Shown one piece after another: positions 50,649 through 59,115 of a DNA stretch of 64,000 nt. Under the pieces are notes generated by a model, which saw nothing but the letters and a program-made list of their open reading frames with translations, was not told the origin of the DNA and searched no databases. Both the position numbers and the translations under genes were made by a program. Source of the DNA: Acidimicrobiaceae bacterium. Lineage in GTDB: Bacteria > Actinomycetota > Acidimicrobiia > Acidimicrobiales > RAAP-2. The stretch is taken from assembly GCA_027306605.1 (NCBI GenBank), contig DAHUZK010000078.1, positions 62,001-126,000 of the forward strand, given 5' to 3'. The first letter of the stretch is position 1. Each line of letters begins with the position of its first letter.

Positions 50649-52897
50649 AGCGGACCCTCCGCCACCCCATCCGCGGCGACCGGCTCCATCCCAAGCCGTC
50701 CACCCGTCCGCCCCGGCGCGCCCGCCGAGGGGGGTGGCGTGCCGGCGCACACCAGCCGCGCATGCGGCCGCGCAAGGGTGTCAACGTCGCCTCGATCGTC
50801 GGCTCCCCAGAAGAAGAGGTGTCGCGGCCGAACCTCCGACTGCGCGTCGTCGGCGCCGTGGTGCTGGTGCTGTTCGGCGTGCTCGTGCTGCGCTTGTGGA
50901 CGCTGCAGGTCGTCGAGGGCAAGAGCTATGCCGCCGCGGTCACCCGCAACCAGGTGCGGGTGGTGAGCATCCCCGCCCCGCGCGGCGCCATCGTGGACCG
51001 CAACGGCACCATGCTCGTCTCCAACCAACCCCAGCAGGAGATCCTGCTCTCGCGCGCCGAGGCGGCGCAGAATCCGACGATCGTCGGCATGGTCGCAGCC
51101 CTCGTCGGGCAGACGCCCCAACAGGTCCAGGCCGCCGTCAACAACAACCGCTACAGCCCCTACGAACCGGTGCCGGTGGCCACCGGCGTCTCCGACGCCA
51201 CGGTGCAATTCCTCCAGACCCACCAGTCCGAGTACCCCGGCGTGAGCGTCCAGACGGTCACGCAGCGCACCTATCCCCAGGGTGGGAGCACGGCCACCCA
51301 CCTCCTCGGTTATCTGGGCAACATCTCCCAGAGCTACCTGGCGGCCCATCCGAACCAGGGGTACACGCAAGGCAGCCAGGTCGGGGTGTCGGGGATCGAG
51401 GCGCAGTACGAGCCCTACCTGCGGGGCGTCGACGGGCGCCAGGCCCTCTCGGTCGATGCGCAAGGCACCGTGGTCGGCACCTTGAGCACCACGGCGCCCA
51501 AGGTCGGAGACACGGTCGTGTTGAACATCGACACCGGCCTCCAGCAGGTCGCCGAGGCCGCGCTGGCGAACCAGATCGCCGTCGACCGCAAGACGCCGGA
51601 CGTGGCCAACGGGGGCATCCTGCCCAAGGCGCCCAACGGCGCCGTCATCGTGATGGACCCACAGAACGGCCAGGTGCTCGCGCTCGCCTCCTACCCGAAC
51701 TTCGATCTGAACGAGTGGGTGGGGGGGATCTCACAGGCCAATTTCTCCGCGCTCCAGCAGAGCGGCGCGGAGAACAACTACGCCATCGAGGGCCTCTACA
51801 CCCCGGGCTCCACCTTCAAGCTGGCCACGGCGACGGTGGCGCTCCAGTCGGGACTGTGGCCCGTGGGCAAGTACTTCAACGATACGGGCACCTTCCACAT
51901 CGCAGGCTGCCCTGCTCCCGGCGTGAGCAACGACACGGGCTGTGTGTTGCACGACGCGCCGGGCGACGTCGGGGGGTACTACAACATCTCGGACGCCCTC
52001 ACCGTGTCGAGCGACGCCTTCTTCTACAACCTGGGTCAGCTGTTCTGGCAGAACCAGTCGCAGTACGGCGTGACTCCGATCCAGGACCAGGCCACGGCCT
52101 ACGGCATGGGCACCATCACCGGCATCGACCTGCCCGGAGAGTCGCAGGGATGGATCGACTCCAAGGCGACCCGGGCCCGGCTGCACGCCCAAGCGCCGAA
52201 GGCCTTCCCGTACCCGGCCCAGTGGTTCACCGGCGACAACGTCGAGATGGCCTTCGGGCAGGGTGAGACGGTGATCACGCCGATCGAGATGGCAGACGCC
52301 TACTCGACGTTCGCCAACTGGTCGCCGACCACCCAGAGCGGCACGCGCTATGCGCCGGAGGTGGCCAACGAGATCGTCGATCCCCTGACCGGCAAGGCCG
52401 TCAAGACGATCGCCCCGAAGGTGACCGGGCACGTCGCCATCTCCCCGACGAACTACCAGGCCATGCTGGCCGGCTTCGAGGGCGTGATCGCCAATCCGTC
52501 CGGGACGGGGTACGGCGCGTTCCAGGGCTTCCCGAGCAACTGGAACCTCGCCGGCAAGACGGGAACCGCCTCGAACCAGAAGGGGGAGGAGCCCAACAGC
52601 TGGTTCGTCGCCTTCGGGCCCAACCCGAATCCCCAGTACCTGGTGCTGGCGGTGATCGCCCAGGCGGGTTACGGGGCCGACGCCGCCGCCCCGGTAGTGC
52701 GCACCATCTACAACTACATCTACTCCAACCAGAACCAGGTCGCCGGCGCCGTCACGACCCCGACCCCGGCCAATCCGCCGAGCGCGACGACGCCCGCCAC
52801 CAACCCGCCTTTCGGGACGCCGAGCGCGACCACGACGACCACCACGACGGCCCCGGCGAGCACCACGACCACCTCGACGACCCCGGGCGGCGGCTGA
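50645..52897 (+). CDS. mrdA: Penicillin-binding protein 2 (elongasome transpeptidase)
   Basis: Class B PBP of 750 aa. A ~60-residue basic cytoplasmic tail precedes one helix (VVGAVVLVLFGVLVLRLW). The dimerisation domain starts with APRGAIVDRNGTMLVSNQ. Catalytic Ser389 is in TPGSTFKLA, the SxN element is SSD, and K638 is in GKTGTAS. The C terminus is a Thr/Pro-rich tail of ~55 residues. The GTG start is coupled to mreD. The lipid-II polymerase gene rodA, its usual neighbour, is not present next to it. Confidence 0.95.
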   Translation: MKRTLRHPIRGDRLHPKPSTRPPRRARRGGWRAGAHQPRMRPRKGVNVASIVGSPEEEVSRPNLRLRVVGAVVLVLFGVLVLRLWTLQVVEGKSYAAAVTRNQVRVVSIPAPRGAIVDRNGTMLVSNQPQQEILLSRAEAAQNPTIVGMVAALVGQTPQQVQAAVNNNRYSPYEPVPVATGVSDATVQFLQTHQSEYPGVSVQTVTQRTYPQGGSTATHLLGYLGNISQSYLAAHPNQGYTQGSQVGVSGIEAQYEPYLRGVDGRQALSVDAQGTVVGTLSTTAPKVGDTVVLNIDTGLQQVAEAALANQIAVDRKTPDVANGGILPKAPNGAVIVMDPQNGQVLALASYPNFDLNEWVGGISQANFSALQQSGAENNYAIEGLYTPGSTFKLATATVALQSGLWPVGKYFNDTGTFHIAGCPAPGVSNDTGCVLHDAPGDVGGYYNISDALTVSSDAFFYNLGQLFWQNQSQYGVTPIQDQATAYGMGTITGIDLPGESQGWIDSKATRARLHAQAPKAFPYPAQWFTGDNVEMAFGQGETVITPIEMADAYSTFANWSPTTQSGTRYAPEVANEIVDPLTGKAVKTIAPKVTGHVAISPTNYQAMLAGFEGVIANPSGTGYGAFQGFPSNWNLAGKTGTASNQKGEEPNSWFVAFGPNPNPQYLVLAVIAQAGYGADAAAPVVRTIYNYIYSNQNQVAGAVTTPTPANPPSATTPATNPPFGTPSATTTTTTTAPASTTTTSTTPGGG

Positions 52898-52912
52898 GGT
52901 CCGGACTTCCCG

Positions 52913-52918
52913 TAAATT
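52913..52918 (+). promoter_or_regulatory. -10 box TAAATT
   Basis: TAAATT ends 8 nt before the ATG of the radical SAM gene. It implies a separate leaderless transcript after mrdA. Confidence 0.5.
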
Positions 52919-52926
52919 CGGTCCCG

Positions 52927-54873
52927 ATGGAGACCCTCTGGCCGCGGATCGAGCGCATCTTGCCCACGGTCTCGAAACCCGCCCGCTACATCGGGGGTGA
53001 GCAGGGGTCGCAGAGCCCCGAGCACGGCCCGGGCAAGGTGGCGTGGCTGCTCGTCTACCCCGACACCTACGAGATCGGCCTGCCCAACCAGGGCCTGCAG
53101 ATCCTCTACGAGATCCTGAACGAGCGGCCCGACGCCCTGGCCGAGCGGTCCTACGCACCGTGGGTGGACATGGAGGCGGCGATGCGCTCCGCCGGCGTGC
53201 CCCTCTTCAGCGTCGAGCAGCACCTGCCGGCGGCGGCTTTCGACGTCCTCGCCTTCAATCTCTCGGCCGAGCTCGTCTACACCAACGTGCTCAACCTGAT
53301 CGACCTGGCCTCGATCCCCCTGCGCGCGTCGGACCGTGGCGGCGCCGACACCCTCGTGGTGGCGGGGGGGCACTGCGCGTTCAATCCCGAGCCGCTGGCC
53401 GACTACGTCGACGCCTTCGTCCTCGGCGACGGCGAGGAGGCGGTGGGCGAGGTCAACGACGTGCTGGCGTGCTGGCTGGCCAGCGCCGCTCCCGAGGCCA
53501 GGGATCGGGCCGAGCTCCGGCGCGCCCTGGCGCACGTCGAGGGGGTCTACGTGCCGGCGCTCTACACGCCCGAGTACGCCGGCGGCCGGCTGACGGCGAC
53601 GCGGCCCAACGACCCGGCCGCGCCGGCGTCGGTGACCAAGCGGACGGTGAGCGACCTGGCCTCGTGGCCCTATCCGTCGCGCCCGTTGGTGCCGCTCACC
53701 GAGGTCGTGCACGACCGCCTCAACGTCGAGGTGTTCCGGGGGTGCACGCGTGGTTGCCGTTTCTGCCAGGCCGGAATGATCACGCGCCCGGTGCGGGAAC
53801 GACCGGCCGAGCAGGTGCGCCAGATGGTCCGGCGCGGCCTGGAGTGGAGCGGTCACGACGAGGTCGCGCTCACCTCCTTGTCGTCGGCCGACTTCTCGGG
53901 GATCGAGGAGACCGTGCGCGACATCGTGGACGCGCCCGAGCACGAGGGCCAGGTCTCCGTGAGCCTGCCGTCGCTGCGCGTCGACGCCTTCACGGTCGGC
54001 ACCGCAGCGGAGATCCAGAAGGTGCGCCGCACCGGGCTGACGTTCGCCCCTGAAGGCGGGACGTGGCGCATGCGCACGGTGATCAACAAGCTCATACGCG
54101 AAGAGGACCTCTACGGTGCGGTGGACGCCGCCTTCAGCCAGGGTTGGCGCCGGGTCAAGCTCTACTTCCTCATCGGCCTTCCCACCGAGCGTGACGAGGA
54201 CGTGCTGGGCATCACCGAGCTCGGCGCCCGTTGCGTCGAGATCGGCCGCCGCCACCACCCGTCGGTGACCGTGGTGGCCTCCGTCGGCGGCTTCGTGCCC
54301 AAGGCGCACACGCCGTTCCAGTGGTTCGGGATGGACACGGCCGCCGAGTTGGAGCGCAAGGTGGCCCTCTTGCGGGCCGAGGCCAAGACGGTCCGCGGGC
54401 TCACCGTCCGCTGGCACGACCCGGCGGCGTCCGTGGCCGAGGGATTGGCCAGCAGGGGCGACCGCCGCATGGGCGCGGTGATCGAGCGGGTGTGGCGGGC
54501 GGGCGGCGTCTTCCAGGAGTGGTCCGAGCGCTTCGACCTGTCCTTGTGGGAGGCCGCGCTCGAGGCCGAGGGGCTGAGCCTGGCGGAGCTCTGCCACCGG
54601 GAGCGCGGCCAGGACGAGGTGCTGCCCTGGGACCACATCTCGGCCGGCCTCCACCGCGACTTCCTCTGGGGCGACTGGCAGGACGCCCTGGCCCGGGTAG
54701 CGGTGGAGGACTGTCGCTGGACCCCGTGCTACGACTGCGGGGCCTGCACCGGGTTCGGCCTCGAGCACGTCGTGGCGTCCCCGCTGCCGCCGGCGGGCGG
54801 GAGCCAGGGGACGGGGCAGGATCTCACCGGGGCCGACCGCATCCCCGTGCGCCTGGTCGCCCGTGGCTCCTGA
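52927..54873 (+). CDS. B12-binding/radical SAM protein, TIGR03960 family
   Basis: A 648-residue protein. The N-terminal half has a B12-binding-like domain (VAWLLVYPDTYEIGLPNQGLQIL). The radical SAM cluster is CTRGCRFCQ with Cys273, Cys277 and Cys280. SLPSLRVDAF and the YFLIGLPTERDEDV segment follow. A late CYDCGAC may bind another metal. It is always found with the TIGR03936 partner, as here, near rne. The pair probably modifies a tRNA, ribosomal or related target, but this is unproven. Confidence 0.92.
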   Translation: METLWPRIERILPTVSKPARYIGGEQGSQSPEHGPGKVAWLLVYPDTYEIGLPNQGLQILYEILNERPDALAERSYAPWVDMEAAMRSAGVPLFSVEQHLPAAAFDVLAFNLSAELVYTNVLNLIDLASIPLRASDRGGADTLVVAGGHCAFNPEPLADYVDAFVLGDGEEAVGEVNDVLACWLASAAPEARDRAELRRALAHVEGVYVPALYTPEYAGGRLTATRPNDPAAPASVTKRTVSDLASWPYPSRPLVPLTEVVHDRLNVEVFRGCTRGCRFCQAGMITRPVRERPAEQVRQMVRRGLEWSGHDEVALTSLSSADFSGIEETVRDIVDAPEHEGQVSVSLPSLRVDAFTVGTAAEIQKVRRTGLTFAPEGGTWRMRTVINKLIREEDLYGAVDAAFSQGWRRVKLYFLIGLPTERDEDVLGITELGARCVEIGRRHHPSVTVVASVGGFVPKAHTPFQWFGMDTAAELERKVALLRAEAKTVRGLTVRWHDPAASVAEGLASRGDRRMGAVIERVWRAGGVFQEWSERFDLSLWEAALEAEGLSLAELCHRERGQDEVLPWDHISAGLHRDFLWGDWQDALARVAVEDCRWTPCYDCGACTGFGLEHVVASPLPPAGGSQGTGQDLTGADRIPVRLVARGS

Positions 54874-55666
54874 GGGCCAGCGCCGCCTGCGCCTGCGCTT
54901 CACCAAGGCGGGCAAGATCCGCTTCACCAGCCATCGCGACGTGGCGCGCCTGTGGGAGCGGGCGCTGCGCCGGAGCCGGCTCCCCGTCGCCTACTCCCAG
55001 GGTTTCGTGCCCCATCCGCTGGTCAGCTTCGGGCTGGCGCTGCCGACCGGCTGCGAATCGCGGGGCGAGTACCTCGACGTGCGCCTCGGGCCCCCACGGC
55101 CAGGTGAGACCCCGGTTGCCGCCCTGCCCGCCGTGCTGAGTCCGCTGCTGCCCGAGGGGATCGACGTCGAGGCGGCGGCCCTGGTCGGAGAGGCGGAGGG
55201 CTCGCTCCAGCAGGAGGTAGCATCGTGTGACTGGGAGTTGGAGGTACTCGGCGTGCCAGGTGAACAGCTGCAGGAGCGAGTCGAGCAGGTGCTCGCTGCT
55301 CCCGTGCTCACCGTGCGGCGGGAGCGGAAGGGGCGTCCGAGCGACGACGACATCCGCCCGGCCATCCTGGCGCTCGCCGTGACCGGCTCCCAGGGTCATC
55401 TCAGGGCGGCATTGGCCACGCACCCGCGTGGCGTCCGTCCGGGCGACCTCGTATCGGCCCTCGGCACCGACGCGGTGGCCGGACGGGCCTGCCGGACGCA
55501 CCAATGGATCGAACGCGACGGCGCTCGGTTCGAGCCCCTCCCGCTGAGCGGGCTCGGAACCGGCCGGGACGCGCCACAGCACGCGAGGAAGGCTTTCCCT
55601 CATGTCCGAGACGGAGTTCACCCAGACCCCCGAGGGTCATCCCCCGGAGGCGACGGGGAGCGCTAG
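54863..55666 (+). CDS. TIGR03936 (DUF2344) radical SAM-associated protein
   Basis: A 267-residue partner of the radical SAM protein; its GTG lies 11 nt inside the upstream gene. The opening RLRLRFTKAGKIRFTSHRDVARLWERALRR and SQGFVPHPLVSFGLALPTG are the family core. The last ~20 residues are read in another frame across the start of the rne gene, giving an unusual 65-nt overlap. The natural end might be shorter in relatives. Confidence 0.9.
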   Translation: MAPEGQRRLRLRFTKAGKIRFTSHRDVARLWERALRRSRLPVAYSQGFVPHPLVSFGLALPTGCESRGEYLDVRLGPPRPGETPVAALPAVLSPLLPEGIDVEAAALVGEAEGSLQQEVASCDWELEVLGVPGEQLQERVEQVLAAPVLTVRRERKGRPSDDDIRPAILALAVTGSQGHLRAALATHPRGVRPGDLVSALGTDAVAGRACRTHQWIERDGARFEPLPLSGLGTGRDAPQHARKAFPHVRDGVHPDPRGSSPGGDGER

Positions 55667-57245
55667 CCCGCCGGGAGCGCCGGCGCGTCCGACGGCACCG
55701 CCGCCGCGCAAGCCCAAGATCGGAGACACCAGGCCGGCGCCCGCCTCACCGCCCAAGGGGCCCGAGGCGGAGGCGCCCGTGGTCCCGATGGTGCGGCCCA
55801 ACGCCAACGCACCGCGAGGGACCGCACCCCGAGAGACCGCGCCGGCCGGGACCGAGCCGGCAGGGACCGCACCGGCAGGGACCGAGCCGGCAGGGACCGA
55901 GGCCGGGAAGGACGCACCGGCCAAGCGGTCCCGGAGTCGCCGGCGTCCGGGTCGGGAGCGCCGCTCGCGCCAGGTGGGGCGGTACCTGGTCTGCGTGCAC
56001 GTCCAGCCGCACATGACCCAGATCTCCATGCTCGAGGGCCGGACCCTCGTGGAGCACTACGTGGCCCGGGCGGCCGACGACACCACCCAGATCGACGGCA
56101 ACGTCTACCGGGGCCGGGTGCAGAACGTCCTGCCCGGCATGGAGGCCGCCTTCATCGACATCGGGATCCCGAAGAACGCGGTGCTCTACCGGGGCGATGT
56201 CCGCTACGACAAGGACGACATCGAGGGCGGGGCCTCCCAGCAGCCCCGCATCGAGGACGTGCTCAAGGCGGGCCAGATGATCCTGTGCCAGGTCACCAAG
56301 AACCCGATCGGGGCCAAGGGCGCCCGGCTGACCCAGGAGGTCTCGCTGCCCGGCCGGTTCGCCGTGCTCGTGCCCAACTCGAGCGCCTTCGGGATCTCCA
56401 AGCGCCTGGGGGACAACGAGCGCCGGCGGCTGCGGCGCATCATCGACGAGGTGAAGCCGCCCGGCCACGGCATGATCGTGCGGACCGCCGCCGAAGGGGT
56501 CTCGGCCGACGAGCTGCAGCGCGACGTCACGGCGCTGGTCGAGCAGTGGAACAGCATCGAGGCGGAGGCGAAGAAGTCCGACGGCCCGCGCCTGCTCTAC
56601 CGGGAGCCCGAGCTGGCGGTCCGCATCCTCCGTGAGGAGCTCAACGGCGAGTACCGCGGCGTGGTGATCGACGACCGCGCCCTCTTCGAGCAGGTCCGGG
56701 ACTACGTACAGGCCGTGAGCCCCGATCTGGCCGACCGGGTCGAGTACTACGACGCCGAGGCCGAGGGGCTGCCGATCTTCGAGCGCTACCACGTGCACGA
56801 GCAGCTCCACAAGGCACTGGACCGCAAGGTGTGGTTGCCCTCCGGCGGCTCGCTGATCATCGAGCGCACCGAGGCCCTCACGGTGATCGACGTGAACACC
56901 GGCAAGAACGTGGGCAAGACCAACCTGGAGGAGACGGTCTTCCGCAACAACCTGGAGGCGGCCGAGGAGGTGGCCCGCCAGCTGCGACTGCGCGACATCG
57001 GCGGCATCATCGTCATCGACTTCATCGACATGGAGGTGCGGGAGAACCGGGAGAGAGTGGCCGCGGCCCTGCGCAACGCCCTCGCCCGCGACAAGACCCG
57101 GACGCAGGTCTTCGACATCTCGGAGCTGGGTCTGGTCGAGATGACCCGCAAGCGGATCTCCGAGGGACTGCTCGAGACGCTCTCCACCGAGTGCACGGTG
57201 TGCAGTGGCCGGGGCGTCACCCTCGACGACGCCGTGCTCCGCTAG
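55602..57245 (+). CDS. rne: Rne/Rng family ribonuclease (RNase E/G)
   Basis: Single-strand endoribonuclease of 547 aa for mRNA decay and rRNA/tRNA processing. A low-complexity N-terminal arm of ~125 residues (repeated A-G-T-E-P, then an Arg-rich patch) precedes the S1 domain, GNVYRGRVQNVLPGMEAAFIDIG. The DNase I-like catalytic part has TVIDVNTGKNVGK and IVIDFIDME with the metal Asp residues. The zinc-link CTVCSGRG is near the end. GAGGAAGG lies upstream of the ATG. Confidence 0.94.
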   Translation: MSETEFTQTPEGHPPEATGSASPPGAPARPTAPPPRKPKIGDTRPAPASPPKGPEAEAPVVPMVRPNANAPRGTAPRETAPAGTEPAGTAPAGTEPAGTEAGKDAPAKRSRSRRRPGRERRSRQVGRYLVCVHVQPHMTQISMLEGRTLVEHYVARAADDTTQIDGNVYRGRVQNVLPGMEAAFIDIGIPKNAVLYRGDVRYDKDDIEGGASQQPRIEDVLKAGQMILCQVTKNPIGAKGARLTQEVSLPGRFAVLVPNSSAFGISKRLGDNERRRLRRIIDEVKPPGHGMIVRTAAEGVSADELQRDVTALVEQWNSIEAEAKKSDGPRLLYREPELAVRILREELNGEYRGVVIDDRALFEQVRDYVQAVSPDLADRVEYYDAEAEGLPIFERYHVHEQLHKALDRKVWLPSGGSLIIERTEALTVIDVNTGKNVGKTNLEETVFRNNLEAAEEVARQLRLRDIGGIIVIDFIDMEVRENRERVAAALRNALARDKTRTQVFDISELGLVEMTRKRISEGLLETLSTECTVCSGRGVTLDDAVLR

Positions 57246-57250
57246 TGCGC

Positions 57251-57256
57251 TAGGAT
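57251..57256 (+). promoter_or_regulatory. -10 box TAGGAT of rplU-rpmA
   Basis: TAGGAT ends 9 nt before the rplU GTG; no ribosome site is seen, so the r-protein message appears leaderless. Confidence 0.55.
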
Positions 57257-57265
57257 CTCCCGCTC

Positions 57266-57577
57266 GTGTATGCCGTGATCAGGTCCGGAGGAAAACAGGA
57301 GCGGGTGGCCGAGGGTCAGCGCGTCCGCGTGGAGCTGCTGGGCCAGCCCGTTGGCGCCGAGGTCAGCCTCGAGCCGGTGCTGGTCGTGGACGGCTCGACC
57401 GTGCTGGCCACACCCGAGCAACTGGCCGGCGCCTCCGTCACGGCGAAGGTCGTCGGTGAGGAGAAGGGTCCGAAGATCGACGCCATGACGTACAAGTCCA
57501 AGTCGAACCAGCGGCGCCGGTGGGGCCACCGCCAGCACTACGCCACGCTGGAGATCACCGCCATCACGGCGAAGTAG
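57266..57577 (+). CDS. rplU: 50S ribosomal protein L21
   Basis: A 103-residue ribosomal protein. [20 protein letters not shown] is the N terminus, with GTG as start. The C-terminal [22 protein letters not shown] is the L21 signature that binds 23S rRNA. Followed by rpmA 10 nt after the stop. Confidence 0.98.
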   Translation: MYAVIRSGGKQERVAEGQRVRVELLGQPVGAEVSLEPVLVVDGSTVLATPEQLAGASVTAKVVGEEKGPKIDAMTYKSKSNQRRRWGHRQHYATLEITAITAK

Positions 57578-57587
57578 GGAGTCGGCC

Positions 57588-57839
57588 ATGTCCAAGACCA
57601 AGGGAGGCGGGTCCACCCGCAACGGCCGCGACTCGGCGGCGCAACGCCTCGGCGTGAAGAGGTTCGACGGCGCGACGGTGACCGCCGGGTCCATCCTGGT
57701 GCGCCAACGCGGGACGAAGGTCTATCCGGGCGCCAACGTAGGCCGCGGCGGCGACGACACGCTCTTCGCCACGGCCGACGGCACCGTCAAGTTCGGCGAG
57801 CGCCGGGGCCGCAAGCTCGTCAGCATCGTCACCGACTGA
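57588..57839 (+). CDS. rpmA: 50S ribosomal protein L27
   Basis: An 83-residue ribosomal protein near the peptidyl-transferase centre. [20 protein letters not shown] replaces the common [37 protein letters not shown] follows. No N-terminal leader peptide. GGGAG precedes the ATG. Confidence 0.98.
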   Translation: MSKTKGGGSTRNGRDSAAQRLGVKRFDGATVTAGSILVRQRGTKVYPGANVGRGGDDTLFATADGTVKFGERRGRKLVSIVTD

Positions 57840-57876
57840 CCGGCGGGTCCACCCCGGGCCGCGTGCCGGCCGAACC

Positions 57877-58254
57877 TCAGTTGCCCGGTCGTTCGTGCAG
57901 CTCGATGCCGTTGCCCCACGGATCGGTGGTGAAGGCCTGCTTGCGGCCGGTCGTGCCGACGTCGACGGGGTCGGACACCTGCAGGCCGCGTGCGCGCAGC
58001 TCGGCCACCACCGCTGGCAGGTCGTCGAACACGAGGGCGAAGTGCTGGCCCACGTTCTGGGGCACGGTGGCCTCGATGAGATGCACCTGCTGGCCGCTGC
58101 CGGTGTCGAGCCAGGCACCCGGGAAGCCGAAGTCCGGCCGCGTGTGGTTCTGCACGAGACCCATGGTCTCGGTGTAGAAGGCGATCCCTCCGGGCACGTC
58201 GAGGACGTTGACGGCGACGTGGTCCACGCCGGTCGGTGTGACGGGGCCACTCAC
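57877..58254 (-). CDS. VOC (glyoxalase/bleomycin-resistance) family protein
   Basis: A 125-residue single-module VOC protein. GVDHVAVNVLDVPGGIAFY opens the first beta-alpha-beta repeat with a metal His. VHLIEA, HFALVFDD and GNGIELHERP give the other likely ligands (His, Glu). Substrate unknown. The GTG start overlaps the stop of the purine nucleoside phosphorylase gene by 4 nt. Confidence 0.85.
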   Translation of the reverse strand: MSGPVTPTGVDHVAVNVLDVPGGIAFYTETMGLVQNHTRPDFGFPGAWLDTGSGQQVHLIEATVPQNVGQHFALVFDDLPAVVAELRARGLQVSDPVDVGTTGRKQAFTTDPWGNGIELHERPGN

Positions 58255-59063
58255 GAGCTCGAGCCTACGACGTGCCGGACGATGGCGGCCACGGCGGGAG
58301 CCGCGGCGGCACCGACCGCGCCGATGCCGGCCACGTCGAGCGCGGCCTCGTGGGTGGCGGCGGGATTCGTGACGACGGCGAGCCCGAGGACCCGCGCCCC
58401 CGCCTGGCGGGCGGCGACCGTCTCGAGCGCCATGGACATGCCGACGACGTCGGCGCCGAGAGTGCCCAGCATGCGGATCTCGGCCGGTGTCTCGAGCTGG
58501 GGCCCGCGCACCTGGGCGTAGACGCCCGGCCGCCGGGCCACGGCGGCCCTCGCGGGGTCGGGCGCGGCCAGCGCCAGGGCCTGGAGCCCCGGGTCGTAGG
58601 CGCCGGTCATGTCGACGAAGACGGGACCGTCGAGGGGGCTGCATCCGGTGAGGTTGAGATGGTCCTCGACGACCAGCACCGAGCCGTTCCCGAGGTCGGA
58701 CCGGAGGCCGCCGGCGGCCGCGGTGAGGACGACCGTCGTGCAGCCGGCCGCCATGGCGGTGCGCAGCGGGTGCACCACGTCGCGCGGTGCGTGGCCTTCG
58801 TAGAGATGGCAGCGCCCGCCGTAGAGCAGGACCTGCCGGCCGGCCAGGGGGACCGACCAGCCGAGGGCCACGTGGCCGTCCACGCTGAAGGGCGGGAAGA
58901 AGGGAAGGGTGTCGAGGGGCAGCCCGTCGTCGCCCGCACCGAGGAGCTCCGCGGTGCGGGCCAGCCCCGTGCCCAGCACCACCAGGACGTCGTGGCGCTC
59001 CGTGCCGCTGCGCCGGGCCAGCTCGCGGGCGCTGCGCTCGGCCCGGTCGGCCGCATCGTCCAT
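58251..59063 (-). CDS. Purine-nucleoside phosphorylase (class I)
   Basis: A 270-residue phosphorylase that splits purine nucleosides to base and ribose 1-phosphate. GRCHLYEGH, the AAGGL loop, DHLNLTGCSPLDGP and GPQLETPAEIRML with GADVVGMSMALE are the PNP/MTAP signatures. Near the end TNPAA corresponds to the base-binding Asn. Start chosen at MDDAADRAERS; a longer in-frame form would run toward the divergent amine oxidase start. A role in methylthioadenosine or inosine salvage is possible, in view of the deaminase gene at 61776-63083. Confidence 0.9.
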   Translation of the reverse strand: MDDAADRAERSARELARRSGTERHDVLVVLGTGLARTAELLGAGDDGLPLDTLPFFPPFSVDGHVALGWSVPLAGRQVLLYGGRCHLYEGHAPRDVVHPLRTAMAAGCTTVVLTAAAGGLRSDLGNGSVLVVEDHLNLTGCSPLDGPVFVDMTGAYDPGLQALALAAPDPARAAVARRPGVYAQVRGPQLETPAEIRMLGTLGADVVGMSMALETVAARQAGARVLGLAVVTNPAATHEAALDVAGIGAVGAAAAPAVAAIVRHVVGSSS

Positions 59064-59099
59064 GGGGGGATCGTAGAGGGTCGCCCGGTCCGGGCCGCG

Positions 59100-59105
59100 T
59101 AACAT
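59100..59105 (+). promoter_or_regulatory. -10 box TAACAT
   Basis: TAACAT ends 10 nt before the ATG of the amine oxidase gene, consistent with a leaderless mRNA. Confidence 0.45.
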
Positions 59106-59115
59106 CGTCAGCGCC

